Assembly (NCBI GenBank): GCA_001303705.1
Contig: LJUI01000080.1
Location: 1 to 11,121, forward strand
Direction of reading: 5' to 3'
Length of the DNA stretch: 11,121 nucleotides
DNA from: a candidate division TA06 bacterium SM23_40
Lineage (GTDB): Bacteria; LJUI01; SM1-40
Shown here: one piece after another, positions 1 through 6,860 of the stretch
Layout: every line of letters starts with the position of its first letter
Position numbering within the stretch: the stretch's first letter is position 1
Program-made: the position numbers and the translations under genes
The notes under the pieces: model-generated
The model's input: the letters and a program-made list of their open reading frames with translations, nothing else
Database searches by the model: none
What the model was told of the DNA's origin: nothing

Positions 1-88
1 ACCCGCTCGTCATCCTTCAAGCGGCAGTCGGATGTGACCACCCTCGATCCAGTGGCACGACGGCGGGGCGATGTGTCCCACTTTCATA

Positions 89-104
89 GGGCGCACTCGC
101 GCCC
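89..104 (-). terminator. hairpin just after the histidine kinase stop codon
   Basis: Perfect 6-bp inverted repeat GGGCGC/GCGCCC with a 4-base loop, starting 7 bases past the kinase TAG stop. There is no T-run after it on the minus strand, so it is not a canonical intrinsic terminator. It could stabilise the 3' end or mark a Rho-dependent stop. Bases 1-88 beyond it hold no gene I can support. Confidence 0.3.
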
Positions 105-111
105 CGCCTTG

Positions 112-2532
112 CTAGCCTCGATCAGTGGCCACCGGAAGGAAGACCGACACGGTCGTCCCCACTCCCACGGAGCTCTCCACCCGGGCGAACCCGCCGTGAG
201 TCTTGAGGACCCGATCCGCCCCAGCCAGCCCAAGACCAGTGCCGCACTCTTTCGTGGTGTAGAATGGGGTGAATATCTTGGAGATGTCTTTGGAGGGAAT
301 GCCGACGCCGGTGTCGCAGATATCGATGCGCACATAGCTGCCGGTCATCGCTTCACTCCGCACCCGCTGCCCGACCGGCGCTGCACTTGCTGTTGCAGCG
401 TCGAAACCCTCCTGTACCGTCCAGACGGTGGCCGCCTCATCCCGCCTGGAAGCGGTGATGTCGTCGGCGCTCGCTCTGCCAGCGTACGCAATCAGTTCGC
501 CGCCGTCCGGCATCGCCTGAATTGCGTTGATGATGATATTGAGCAGCACTCCGACGATCTGCGCCTCATTCATCATCACCATGTGGAGATCCTCTCGGAA
601 ATCCCTGTGCACGAGGATCTTCCGCTCCTCCAGTTCATCTGCCACCAGAGAGAGTGCCTGCTCGACGGCGGCCCGTACGTCGCCGCGGTGCATTGCATAA
701 CGATGTGGCTTGGCATATTGCAGTAGCTCGTCGACGAGGCCGTTCAGTCTCACCACCTCGTCCGAAAGGATCCGCAGAGACTCCTCACGACGCCCTTCGA
801 TATGCCACTCCCTCTCAAGGAGACGGAGGTAGTTCTTCATGATCGTCATCGGGTGCCGGAGATCGTGGGCAATCTCGGAGACCATCTCTCCCATTGTTGC
901 CAGCTGACGGGCCTTCGAGATCTCACTCGATTGCTCGTACAGCGATACGGCCTGGGAGGCCACGATCGAGAGGAGCTGACGGTTTTCGTCGGAGAATGCC
1001 CGCGGATCCGAACTTCCCACCCAGAAGATCCCACGCAGCCGACCCTGTACCACTACGGGTGCGGCCACAAATGATCGCAGCCCGGGATCTTCCCCTGCCG
1101 CTTCCTGCAACAGATGCTCCACCTTGAGCGTGACGGGCGAACGAGCCGATCCGCCCCGCATCCTGTTGAAGAATTCACAACAGGAACAATCCTTGACGCA
1201 CCCCACACCCTCGGCGGGGACGGCACCGATCCACCTCGGTCGTGCAACAAGCCAACAGGCCCGGCCCAGCCGGAGCCTGAACGCGGGGCAGTGCTCCCGC
1301 CTGTTCGAAGTGCACCCCATCTCCTCCCAGCAGTTAGCGCCGAGATCGCCCCGGTCCTCCATCTCCAGCGTCAGACCTTCAATCTGGCGCAGCGAACGCT
1401 GCGAGACACCGCGCGCAAACTCGGTCTCCAATCGATCCGTCTCCTCATCCCAGGCCAGCCACATGCACTGCTCCACGGGAGCAATTTGTTCCAGGCCGGC
1501 CACAATGATGTCGATCGTCTTCTCCAGCGTATCGACCGACCCGATGGCGCACGCGATCTGGTACAGCGCCGAGAGCTCGGTCAACCTCCGATTCATGGCG
1601 GCGAAGAGTTCCGCACGCTCCACAGCCATGGCCGCCTGAGCGGCGAAGGTCGTCAGCATCCTCAGATCGTCTTGTGTGAACGAACCCCCGGAAACCTTGT
1701 CCGACATGTTGAGGACGCCGAGCACGCGATCCCCAACCCGGAGGGGTACGGACATGAGAGACCGAGTCTCATACCGAGGTCGATTCTTCCGCCCGAATCG
1801 TGCATCAGTCTCCACATCCTCAATCAGCAGGGGCGTGTTCGCATCCGCTACATACCCCGCAATCCCCTCACCAGGGCGCACTATCGTCTCCCGCACCGTC
1901 TCATCATCGAGTCCGACGGCGGCCCGGATCATCAGTCTCTCGCCAGGCTCATCGAGCAGCATCACTGACCCCATCCGTGCTGATACCACGCTCGCTGCAA
2001 GGTCGACGACGTTCGCCAGGAGGCGGTCGACATCGAGTGTAGATATCAGGGCCGCGCCGGCCCGGTGCAGGGCATCGAGATCGGTGAGCTTCTCCGCCAG
2101 CTCAACGTTCCTGGTCTCAAGAGCGCCGAGTAGCTCCTTCTCCCGGGCCTCGGCACGCCTCACCTCCACTGCACGCTCTACAGCAGTCAATACATCGCGA
2201 ATCGCAACAGGCTTCACAAGGTAGTCGAACGCCCCCTTCTGCACAGCCCGAATCGCTGATCCGAGGGAGGCGTACCCGGTAACGATAATAACCCGTAGCC
2301 GAGGATCGGTACGGGCGATGTGGTCAAGGAGGCCGAGCCCGTCGGTCCCCTCCAGTTTCAGATCGGTGAGGACGACGTCGAACGCACGGGTGTGGAGCAG
2401 CTCGATCGCGCTGCCCGCATCGCCGACCGTCGAGACCTCGTACCCTTCATCTTCGAGGATCCCGCCCAGGCTCTCGCAACTGGCCGGGTCATCGTCCACG
2501 AGAAGAACCCTACCCGCATGCTCTTGCTCCAT
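112..2532 (-). CDS. sensor histidine kinase with N-terminal receiver domain, two GAF domains and a cysteine cluster
   Basis: Soluble 806-aa signalling kinase; no membrane segment is visible, so it is probably cytoplasmic. Domain order: receiver (about 8-122; acidic DDD at 13-15, phosphoacceptor D57 in LTDLKL, T85, K107); coiled linker (125-155); GAF (about 160-308); second GAF-like region (about 320-532) that contains a CW/Cys cluster; HisKA with H556 in IAHDLRHP; HATPase with N-box N665/N669, G1 box DTGVGIP (740-746), F-box FTPFYTTK and G2 box GTGLGL. The ATG at 2532 is chosen because GGAGG lies 4 bases upstream; a start 12 codons earlier is possible but has no ribosome site. The receiver in front of the kinase suggests that another kinase can feed into it. 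No output domain or DNA-binding domain is present, and its partner regulator is not in the window. A stretch of about 45 extra residues interrupts the ATPase domain. The ligands of the GAF domains are unknown. Confidence 0.93.
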   Translation of the reverse strand: MEQEHAGRVLLVDDDPASCESLGGILEDEGYEVSTVGDAGSAIELLHTRAFDVVLTDLKLEGTDGLGLLDHIARTDPRLRVIIVTGYASLGSAIRAVQKGAFDYLVKPVAIRDVLTAVERAVEVRRAEAREKELLGALETRNVELAEKLTDLDALHRAGAALISTLDVDRLLANVVDLAASVVSARMGSVMLLDEPGERLMIRAAVGLDDETVRETIVRPGEGIAGYVADANTPLLIEDVETDARFGRKNRPRYETRSLMSVPLRVGDRVLGVLNMSDKVSGGSFTQDDLRMLTTFAAQAAMAVERAELFAAMNRRLTELSALYQIACAIGSVDTLEKTIDIIVAGLEQIAPVEQCMWLAWDEETDRLETEFARGVSQRSLRQIEGLTLEMEDRGDLGANCWEEMGCTSNRREHCPAFRLRLGRACWLVARPRWIGAVPAEGVGCVKDCSCCEFFNRMRGGSARSPVTLKVEHLLQEAAGEDPGLRSFVAAPVVVQGRLRGIFWVGSSDPRAFSDENRQLLSIVASQAVSLYEQSSEISKARQLATMGEMVSEIAHDLRHPMTIMKNYLRLLEREWHIEGRREESLRILSDEVVRLNGLVDELLQYAKPHRYAMHRGDVRAAVEQALSLVADELEERKILVHRDFREDLHMVMMNEAQIVGVLLNIIINAIQAMPDGGELIAYAGRASADDITASRRDEAATVWTVQEGFDAATASAAPVGQRVRSEAMTGSYVRIDICDTGVGIPSKDISKIFTPFYTTKECGTGLGLAGADRVLKTHGGFARVESSVGVGTTVSVFLPVATDRG

Positions 2533-2536
2533 CTTT

Positions 2537-2541
2537 CCTCC
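2537..2541 (-). promoter_or_regulatory. ribosome binding site of the histidine kinase gene
   Basis: GGAGG on the minus strand, 4 bases before the ATG at 2532. It decides between this start and the in-frame codon 36 bases upstream, which has no such site. Confidence 0.7.
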
Positions 2542-2579
2542 ATTGATGGCATGATGCACGGAGGACAAGGCCCATGCAC

Positions 2580-2608
2580 ATAGTAACCAGAGTCTCTCCG
2601 CCTGTCAA
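2580..2608 (-). promoter_or_regulatory. sigma-70-type promoter of the histidine kinase gene
   Basis: On the minus strand, TTGACA (2608-2603), a 17-base spacer, then TACTAT (2585-2580). This is a perfect -35 box and a -10 box with one mismatch to consensus. The predicted transcription start is near 2573, leaving a leader of about 40 bases before the ATG at 2532. Confidence 0.75.
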
Positions 2609-2627
2609 TATCGAAATGCCTCCGGAT

Positions 2628-2690
2628 TTGATGATCCATATCTATTAAGAATACAGTGCCTTATATGATCGAGTTAATGCTGATCATCAA
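2628..2690. repeat. 9-bp inverted repeat in an AT-rich patch between divergent genes
   Basis: TTGATGATC (2628-2636) is repeated as the perfect inverted copy GATCATCAA (2682-2690). The arm centres are 54 bases apart, about five helical turns. The patch between the arms is markedly more AT-rich than the surroundings. It lies upstream of the kinase -35 box, at roughly -55 to -117, where an activator or architectural protein could bind. Operator function is inference. Confidence 0.4.
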
Positions 2691-2818
2691 CTATCGGCCC
2701 GGGCGGTATGTCGGGCGGCTGCAGATTTTCGGAAGGGAAACGCATACCGGCCGGCTCTTGCCCGGCGCGCTGTCGAGGACGAGGATCCGGGCGAAATAGA
2801 GGCCGAAGAAACATCTAC

Positions 2819-2847
2819 TTGACGAACCCCCTCTGGTATGGTAGGAT
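2819..2847 (+). promoter_or_regulatory. sigma-70-type promoter of the MshEN-like gene
   Basis: TTGACG (2819-2824), a 17-base spacer, then TAGGAT (2842-2847) preceded by TG one base away (2839-2840), an extended -10. The predicted transcription start is near 2854, giving a leader of about 85 bases. The leader contains a small AGAGA-CTA-TCTCT hairpin at 2884-2896. The stretch 2691-2818 further upstream is GC-rich and I see no gene in it. Confidence 0.65.
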
Positions 2848-2937
2848 ACAGCCAACAACTCTCGTGGCACAGGATCAGGCTTCAGAGACTATCTCTCACA
2901 GTGCCGCTATTACAGCACCAGATCGGGGGTGAGGATC

Positions 2938-3144
2938 GTGGCGATTAGGAGGAAGTTGCTGGGAGACATCCTGGTCTCTACGGGTGCCGTCCAGGTCGGG
3001 GATCTGACCATGGCCCTTGAGACGCAGAAGGCAATGCGCTCTCAGGGGGTCGAGATGAGAATCGGCGCAATACTTCTCGAGGCCGGGCACATCAAACGCC
3101 ATCAGCTCGACGAAGCGCTCCGCCTCCAGGGTACCGTGGCATAG
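2938..3144 (+). CDS. stand-alone MshEN-like (type II secretion ATPase N-terminal type) small protein
   Basis: 68-aa protein built almost entirely of two 24-residue repeats: residues 7-30 (LLGDILVSTG...DLTMALETQ) and 41-64 (RIGAILLEAG...QLDEALRLQ). Both follow the pattern xLGxxLVxxGxIxxxxLxxALxxQ of the MshEN domain found at the N-terminus of MshE/PilB/GspE ATPases, where it binds cyclic di-GMP. In the first repeat the leading Arg is Leu, and the spacer is 10 residues rather than the 5 I recall as typical. There is no ATPase domain, signal peptide or membrane segment. The GTG at 2938 is preferred over the GTG at 2929 because GGGGGTGA lies at a suitable distance before it. It is transcribed divergently from the histidine kinase, with its own promoter. 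The family assignment is from the repeat pattern; ligand binding is inference. Confidence 0.75.
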   Translation: MAIRRKLLGDILVSTGAVQVGDLTMALETQKAMRSQGVEMRIGAILLEAGHIKRHQLDEALRLQGTVA

Positions 3145-3222
3145 GCGAGATCAAGGGGTGAATGGCCTGTTCTGTACGCGGGGAGGAGAGCGCCCCTGAC
3201 TGCGGATCGGGATCTCGGCAGG
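3145..3222. other. convergent intergenic region with inverted repeats
   Basis: Gap between the 3' ends of the small plus-strand gene and purM. CGAGATC (3146-3152) pairs with GATCTCG (3211-3217), and a GGGG/CCCC pair (about 3180-3195) lies inside, so a branched hairpin is possible. No T-run follows on either strand, so a bidirectional terminator is only a weak suggestion. Confidence 0.25.
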
Positions 3223-4254
3223 TCAACGGAGGACTACCTGCCCATCCCCTTCGGTTATCCGTCCGATGACCTGAGCCCGTTCGCCGTGCCGCTCAAGTTC
3301 GGCGCACACCAGAGGTACCTTCTCCGGCTCCACGGTGAGCACAAATCCGATACCCATATTGAAGACCCGGAACATCTCCTCTTTTTCGACCGGACCATGC
3401 TCCGCGAGAAAGGAGAAGATCTTCGGGGTCTCCCATGAATTGGTGTCCAACTCCGCGCTCAGACCCGAGGGGAGAACCCTGGGGAGGTTCTCTACCAGAC
3501 CGCCGCCGGTGATGTGAGCCATCCCGCTGACCATCCCCCTGTCGAGAAGCCCCAGGACAGAATCCCCGTACCAGCGATGGATCTTGAGCAGTTCCTCCTT
3601 CACCGAGCAGTCCCAGCCCTCAGGCACATCGTCAAGACCGAGTCTCTGACGCTCAAACAGTATCGCCCGGGCGAGCGAGTATCCATTGGTGTGCAGGCCG
3701 TTGGAGGCGAGCCCGATCACCTTGTGCCCACTGCGGATAGCAGTGCCATCGATGATCTTCCTACCGTCCACGATGCCCACTATGAATCCGACGAGGTCGT
3801 AATCCTTCCCCTGGTAGAATCCAGGCATCTCGGCCGTCTCGCCGCCGATCAATGCACACCCGACGGTCTGACATCCCGTGACAAAGCCCCTCAGTACGCC
3901 CGCCGTCGTCTCTTCGTCCAGCTTCCCGCTCGCCACATAGTCCAGAAAGAAGAGCGGGCGGGCACCGTGGACAAGGATGTCATTCGCGCAGTGATGAACG
4001 AGATCCTGCCCCACGGTATTGTGAATACGGGCAGCGAAGGCGACCCTCAGCTTCGTCCCCACACCATCGACGCTGGCGGCGAGAACAGGAACCTCGAGGT
4101 CGCCAAGATCTGCACGATACAGACCGGCGAAGCGGCCGACGGCTCCGAGGACTCGATCATCGAATGTCTTCGCTATCTCCGCCTTCATGCGGGCCATCGC
4201 CGCATGCACGGTATCGCGGTCAACACCAGCATCCCGGTACCGCAGTTCCCTCAT
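3223..4254 (-). CDS. purM: phosphoribosylformylglycinamidine cyclo-ligase (AIR synthetase)
   Basis: Catalyses the ATP-dependent ring closure of FGAM to 5-aminoimidazole ribonucleotide in de novo purine synthesis; cytoplasmic dimer. The 343-aa length matches the family. Recognisable blocks: N-terminal YRDAGVD, DGVGTK at 63-68, NDILVHGARP at 91-100, GGETAEMPGFY at 136-146, and C-terminal HITGGGLVENLPRVLP and FNMGIGF. I take the ATG at 4254 because GGGGAGG sits 6 bases before it; the in-frame ATG at 4260 abuts that site, and starts further upstream add a tail without homologous features. It lies 111 bases downstream of the hypothetical gene on the same strand and probably shares its promoter, although a run of seven Ts in between could attenuate transcription. 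No other purine gene is nearby. Confidence 0.97.
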   Translation of the reverse strand: MRELRYRDAGVDRDTVHAAMARMKAEIAKTFDDRVLGAVGRFAGLYRADLGDLEVPVLAASVDGVGTKLRVAFAARIHNTVGQDLVHHCANDILVHGARPLFFLDYVASGKLDEETTAGVLRGFVTGCQTVGCALIGGETAEMPGFYQGKDYDLVGFIVGIVDGRKIIDGTAIRSGHKVIGLASNGLHTNGYSLARAILFERQRLGLDDVPEGWDCSVKEELLKIHRWYGDSVLGLLDRGMVSGMAHITGGGLVENLPRVLPSGLSAELDTNSWETPKIFSFLAEHGPVEKEEMFRVFNMGIGFVLTVEPEKVPLVCAELERHGERAQVIGRITEGDGQVVLR

Positions 4255-4260
4255 GATCAT

Positions 4261-4267
4261 CCTCCCC
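4261..4267 (-). promoter_or_regulatory. ribosome binding site of purM
   Basis: GGGGAGG on the minus strand, 6 bases before the ATG at 4254. It settles the start between two ATG codons six bases apart. Confidence 0.7.
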
Positions 4268-4285
4268 ATTCCCAGGGATGGAGCC

Positions 4286-4330
4286 AAAAAAAGGAGTCCC
4301 TCGGGTGAGGCCATACGCGGCGGCCGCCGC
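4286..4330 (-). other. 14-bp palindrome and seven-T run between the hypothetical gene and purM
   Basis: Reading leftwards, the perfect palindrome GCGGCGGCCGCCGC (4330-4317) is followed by a weak CCTC/GAGG hairpin (4310-4302) and then seven Ts (4292-4286). The layout vaguely resembles an intrinsic terminator or attenuator ahead of purM, but the hairpin has only 4 bp and sits 6 bases from the T-run. Confidence 0.25.
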
Positions 4331-4365
4331 TGCTCACGCGAGGAATTGCCGGAACTACGATATGC

Positions 4366-5034
4366 TCATTCGCTCGATTTGACTGTGAGGACCCCCATGT
4401 ATCTGTTCACAGCATCGAGTGTCGCCGAAGCCGATGCCTCATGAGGATCGCGACGTACGATCGATGCCCCGACGAGATCCATCCTGGCCCGCGGCAGTAT
4501 GATGGTGAGCGGCACCACAACGACCTTCTGGCTCCCCATGGTGAGGGACGCCACATCGTTGATGACGAAACAGCACTCCTCAGTAAGATATCCCTTGAGT
4601 GCCGCAGCGGTGGCATGTGCAGTCAGCTTCAGGATGGTTTCCCCGTCGCTCGGCCCCGTGGTGGTGGCGACAGACTCCTTCCCATTGAACAGAAGCCGCA
4701 CCTGCACCCGACAGATCAGACCTGACATCCAGAGCTCGACATTGCCGAGCTCGACCCTGCCCACGCCCGGGAGAGCGCGGACCTTGCCATCCCTCGGCCC
4801 GACCTGGGCGACGCTCACGATCCTGTGATTTATGCGCAATCCCAGCTGCGTGAGAAGAGCAGATTCGACATCCCGCACGATCTGCTTGGGGGGCCGATCG
4901 ACTCCGGAGAGGATGTGTATCTCCTTCAGATCACCGTCGTTATCAACGACAACACGAGCTTCTACCACGTCGCTCAACTGGCAGATAGCTCGCTCAATAT
5001 CCCCTGCATCGAGCTCGATGCGTTCGTCGGACAT
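4366..5034 (-). CDS. conserved hypothetical two-domain protein upstream of purM
   Basis: 222-aa soluble protein of unknown function; no signal peptide or membrane segment. The N-terminal domain (about 10-80) has a beta-alpha pattern with EARVVVDNDGDLKEIHIL followed by DRPPKQIVRDVESALL (46-61) and a strand RIVSVAQV (71-78). After a linker, the C-terminal domain (about 105-215) has strands around VQVRLLFNGKES, a helix LTAHATAAALKGYL (137-150), further strands, then the similar helix SATLDAVNRYM (203-213), suggesting an internal alpha/beta repeat. The RPPKQIVRDVES block and the final ATLDAVN block look like those of uncharacterised proteins I have seen in other bacteria, but I know no function. 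The ATG at 5034 follows an AGAGGAG site about 11 bases upstream. Its own promoter sits just after argS, and purM follows on the same strand. Confidence 0.85.
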   Translation of the reverse strand: MSDERIELDAGDIERAICQLSDVVEARVVVDNDGDLKEIHILSGVDRPPKQIVRDVESALLTQLGLRINHRIVSVAQVGPRDGKVRALPGVGRVELGNVELWMSGLICRVQVRLLFNGKESVATTTGPSDGETILKLTAHATAAALKGYLTEECCFVINDVASLTMGSQKVVVVPLTIILPRARMDLVGASIVRRDPHEASASATLDAVNRYMGVLTVKSSE

Positions 5035-5119
5035 CAGGGCACCGCTCCTCTGGAATAGCCGACCGTACCTCCGCTCCCGCCCAACTACCGATAGAACTGC
5101 CGCGCGATCCCATCGGGGC

Positions 5120-5148
5120 ACTCTACCACACTACCCTCAGCTTGTCAA
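5120..5148 (-). promoter_or_regulatory. sigma-70-type promoter for the hypothetical gene and purM
   Basis: On the minus strand, TTGACA (5148-5143), a 17-base spacer ending in TGG, then TAGAGT (5125-5120): a perfect -35 and an extended -10. It begins 20 bases past the argS stop, and no terminator is visible between, so read-through from argS may add to it. The predicted start is near 5113, with a leader of about 80 bases. Confidence 0.75.
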
Positions 5149-5167
5149 GAAATGTTTGCCCGCCGCG

Positions 5168-6811
5168 TCACATCGACTCTGGAGCGCTGACGCCGATGAG
5201 CGAAAGCCCGTTCCGCAACACCTGAGCGACACACTTCACGAGCACCACCCTGGCCTGGGTGAGCAGAGCTTCGTCCGTCACGACCCGGTGGCGATGATAG
5301 TAGTTGTGAAAGTGAGCTGCCAGGTCCATGAGGTAGAAGGGAATCCGGTGAGGCTCGAGCGTCTCCGCGCTCCTCCTCACTATGTCGGGGAACCGGGCCA
5401 TCCATTTGATCAGGATCGTCTCCTCGGGCTCGGTCAGCAGGGAAAGGTCCGCGCTCGATCCAGGCACTACCTCCACGCCGACTCTCCCCGCATGTTGTAG
5501 GATGGACGATATGCGCGCATGTGCGTATTGCACATAGTAGACGGGGTTTTCGTCAGATTCCCTTTTCGCCAGCTCGATATCGAAGTCCAGATGGGCGCTC
5601 GCCTTGCGCAGCAGAAAAAAGAACTTGACGGCATCTACCCCGACTTCGTCTATGAGCTCATCGAGGGTGACGAATGCCGCCTTCCTGGTGGACATCCGTA
5701 TGCGCTTCCCCTCGCTCACCAGGGTCACGAATTGATGGAGGAGAACCTTCACCCGCTCCGCATCGAGATCGAGTGCCCTGATACCGGCAAGCACGTAGGG
5801 AACCTGACCGTGGTGATCTGCTCCCAGCACGTCGATCATCGTGCTGAATCCGCGGTTGTATTTCTCCCGGTGATAGGCGATATCCGGCAGCAGATAGGTC
5901 GGTTCGCCGGTCCCTTTGACTACCACCCGATCGTTCTCTTCACCGAGGTCCGTAGCCTTGAACCAGAGCGCACCATCTTTCTCATAGGTCAGGTCCTTGC
6001 CTGCCAGCTCGTTCAGCACCTCAGTAAGCTTCCCCGAGTCGTGAAGAGAGTTCTCGTTGTAGAACACGTCGAAGACGATCCCGAGCCTCGCCAGTGTGCT
6101 CCTGATATTGCGGAATATCGCTGCCTCGGCGTCTCTCTTGAACAGCTCGAGATCGCCATCCGTAAGATGACCGCCCCGCTGCCCCCGGATCTCCCGTGCT
6201 ATGTCGACGATGTACTCTCCTTCGTATCCACCTTCCGGGAAGACCGCCTCCTCCCCCATCACTTGACGATATCGACAGTACACGGATTCGGCCAGGAGAC
6301 GCATCTGGGCGCCCATGTTGTTGAAGTAGTACTCCCTGGTAACATCGTACCCGCACCGCTCAAGTATGCAAGCGAGCGACTCCCCGAGCACAGCCTGGCG
6401 CCCGTGCCCCACGGTGAGCGGGCCCGTGGGGTTCGAACTGACATACTCGAGCAACACCGTCGTTCCTCGACCGAAGTCCCACGCTCCGTAGCCCTCACCT
6501 TCGCGGTCGATCGTCTTCACCAGCTCACTGAGCCACGAACGATCGAGAAAGAGATTGACGAATCCAGCCCCGGCCGCCTCCGCCCGCGCGACCGGATTGC
6601 GCCCGGTGGCAAACGTCGCTATTCTGGAAGCTGCCTCGCGCGGCGTCAACCCCAGTCCGGGGGCAATAAGAAACGCGACGTTCGTCGTGAAGTCCCCGTG
6701 CTCTTCCACCCTGGAGACGTCGATGTCGAACGGCGGCACATCCTCAGCTGCGATCCCCAGTTGACAGATCGCGTCGAAGACTATCTCTCTCAGTGCAGTC
6801 TTGACGGCCAT
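5168..6811 (-). CDS. argS: arginyl-tRNA synthetase
   Basis: Class I synthetase that charges tRNA-Arg with arginine in the cytoplasm. 547 aa, a usual length. Domains: N-terminal Arg-specific domain recognising the tRNA elbow (about 1-85), Rossmann catalytic core with the HIGH-region SSNPTGPLTVGHGR (125-138), the substrate-loop region YLLPDIAYHREKYNRG, a degenerate KMSKS loop GKRIRMSTRKA (368-378), and a C-terminal DALR anticodon-binding helical domain with NPVYYVQYAHARISSIL and the family-typical end LIGVSAPESM. The first His of HxGH is Thr (T133). The start at 6811 has GAGGGG upstream and matches the usual N-terminus. It follows rsfS by 49 bases and is the last gene of the right-hand cluster. 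Confidence 0.97.
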   Translation of the reverse strand: MAVKTALREIVFDAICQLGIAAEDVPPFDIDVSRVEEHGDFTTNVAFLIAPGLGLTPREAASRIATFATGRNPVARAEAAGAGFVNLFLDRSWLSELVKTIDREGEGYGAWDFGRGTTVLLEYVSSNPTGPLTVGHGRQAVLGESLACILERCGYDVTREYYFNNMGAQMRLLAESVYCRYRQVMGEEAVFPEGGYEGEYIVDIAREIRGQRGGHLTDGDLELFKRDAEAAIFRNIRSTLARLGIVFDVFYNENSLHDSGKLTEVLNELAGKDLTYEKDGALWFKATDLGEENDRVVVKGTGEPTYLLPDIAYHREKYNRGFSTMIDVLGADHHGQVPYVLAGIRALDLDAERVKVLLHQFVTLVSEGKRIRMSTRKAAFVTLDELIDEVGVDAVKFFFLLRKASAHLDFDIELAKRESDENPVYYVQYAHARISSILQHAGRVGVEVVPGSSADLSLLTEPEETILIKWMARFPDIVRRSAETLEPHRIPFYLMDLAAHFHNYYHRHRVVTDEALLTQARVVLVKCVAQVLRNGLSLIGVSAPESM

Positions 6812-6860
6812 GAAAGCGATTTCCCCTCTGCGCCCCCGGGCCGCTCACTCCACCACCGGG

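Noticed and set aside
10-87. 25-codon open frame on the minus strand (MKVGHIAPPSCHWIEGG...) after the kinase
   Set aside because: Begins right after a hairpin, with no convincing ribosome site or homology; too short to support.
34-726. 230-codon open frame on the plus strand
   Set aside because: Antisense to the histidine kinase ATPase domain, no recognisable domain; a by-product of GC-rich codon use.
1114-1968. 284-codon open frame on the plus strand
   Set aside because: Antisense to the GAF region of the kinase; Pro/Arg/His-rich without motifs.
2730-2818. Possible cyclic di-GMP riboswitch (an AAACGCA-like stretch and GC-rich helices)
   Set aside because: The conserved GEMM elements do not line up, and the stretch lies upstream of both promoters, so it would not be in either leader RNA.
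2708-2932. 74-codon open frame on the plus strand upstream of the MshEN-like gene
   Set aside because: Arg/Gly-rich, no motif, and it contains the predicted promoter of the next gene.
3514-4308. 264-codon open frame on the plus strand
   Set aside because: Antisense to purM; no domain or ribosome site.
4286-4311. Intrinsic terminator before purM
   Set aside because: Seven Ts are present, but the hairpin has only 4 bp and is 6 bases away; kept only as a low-confidence feature.
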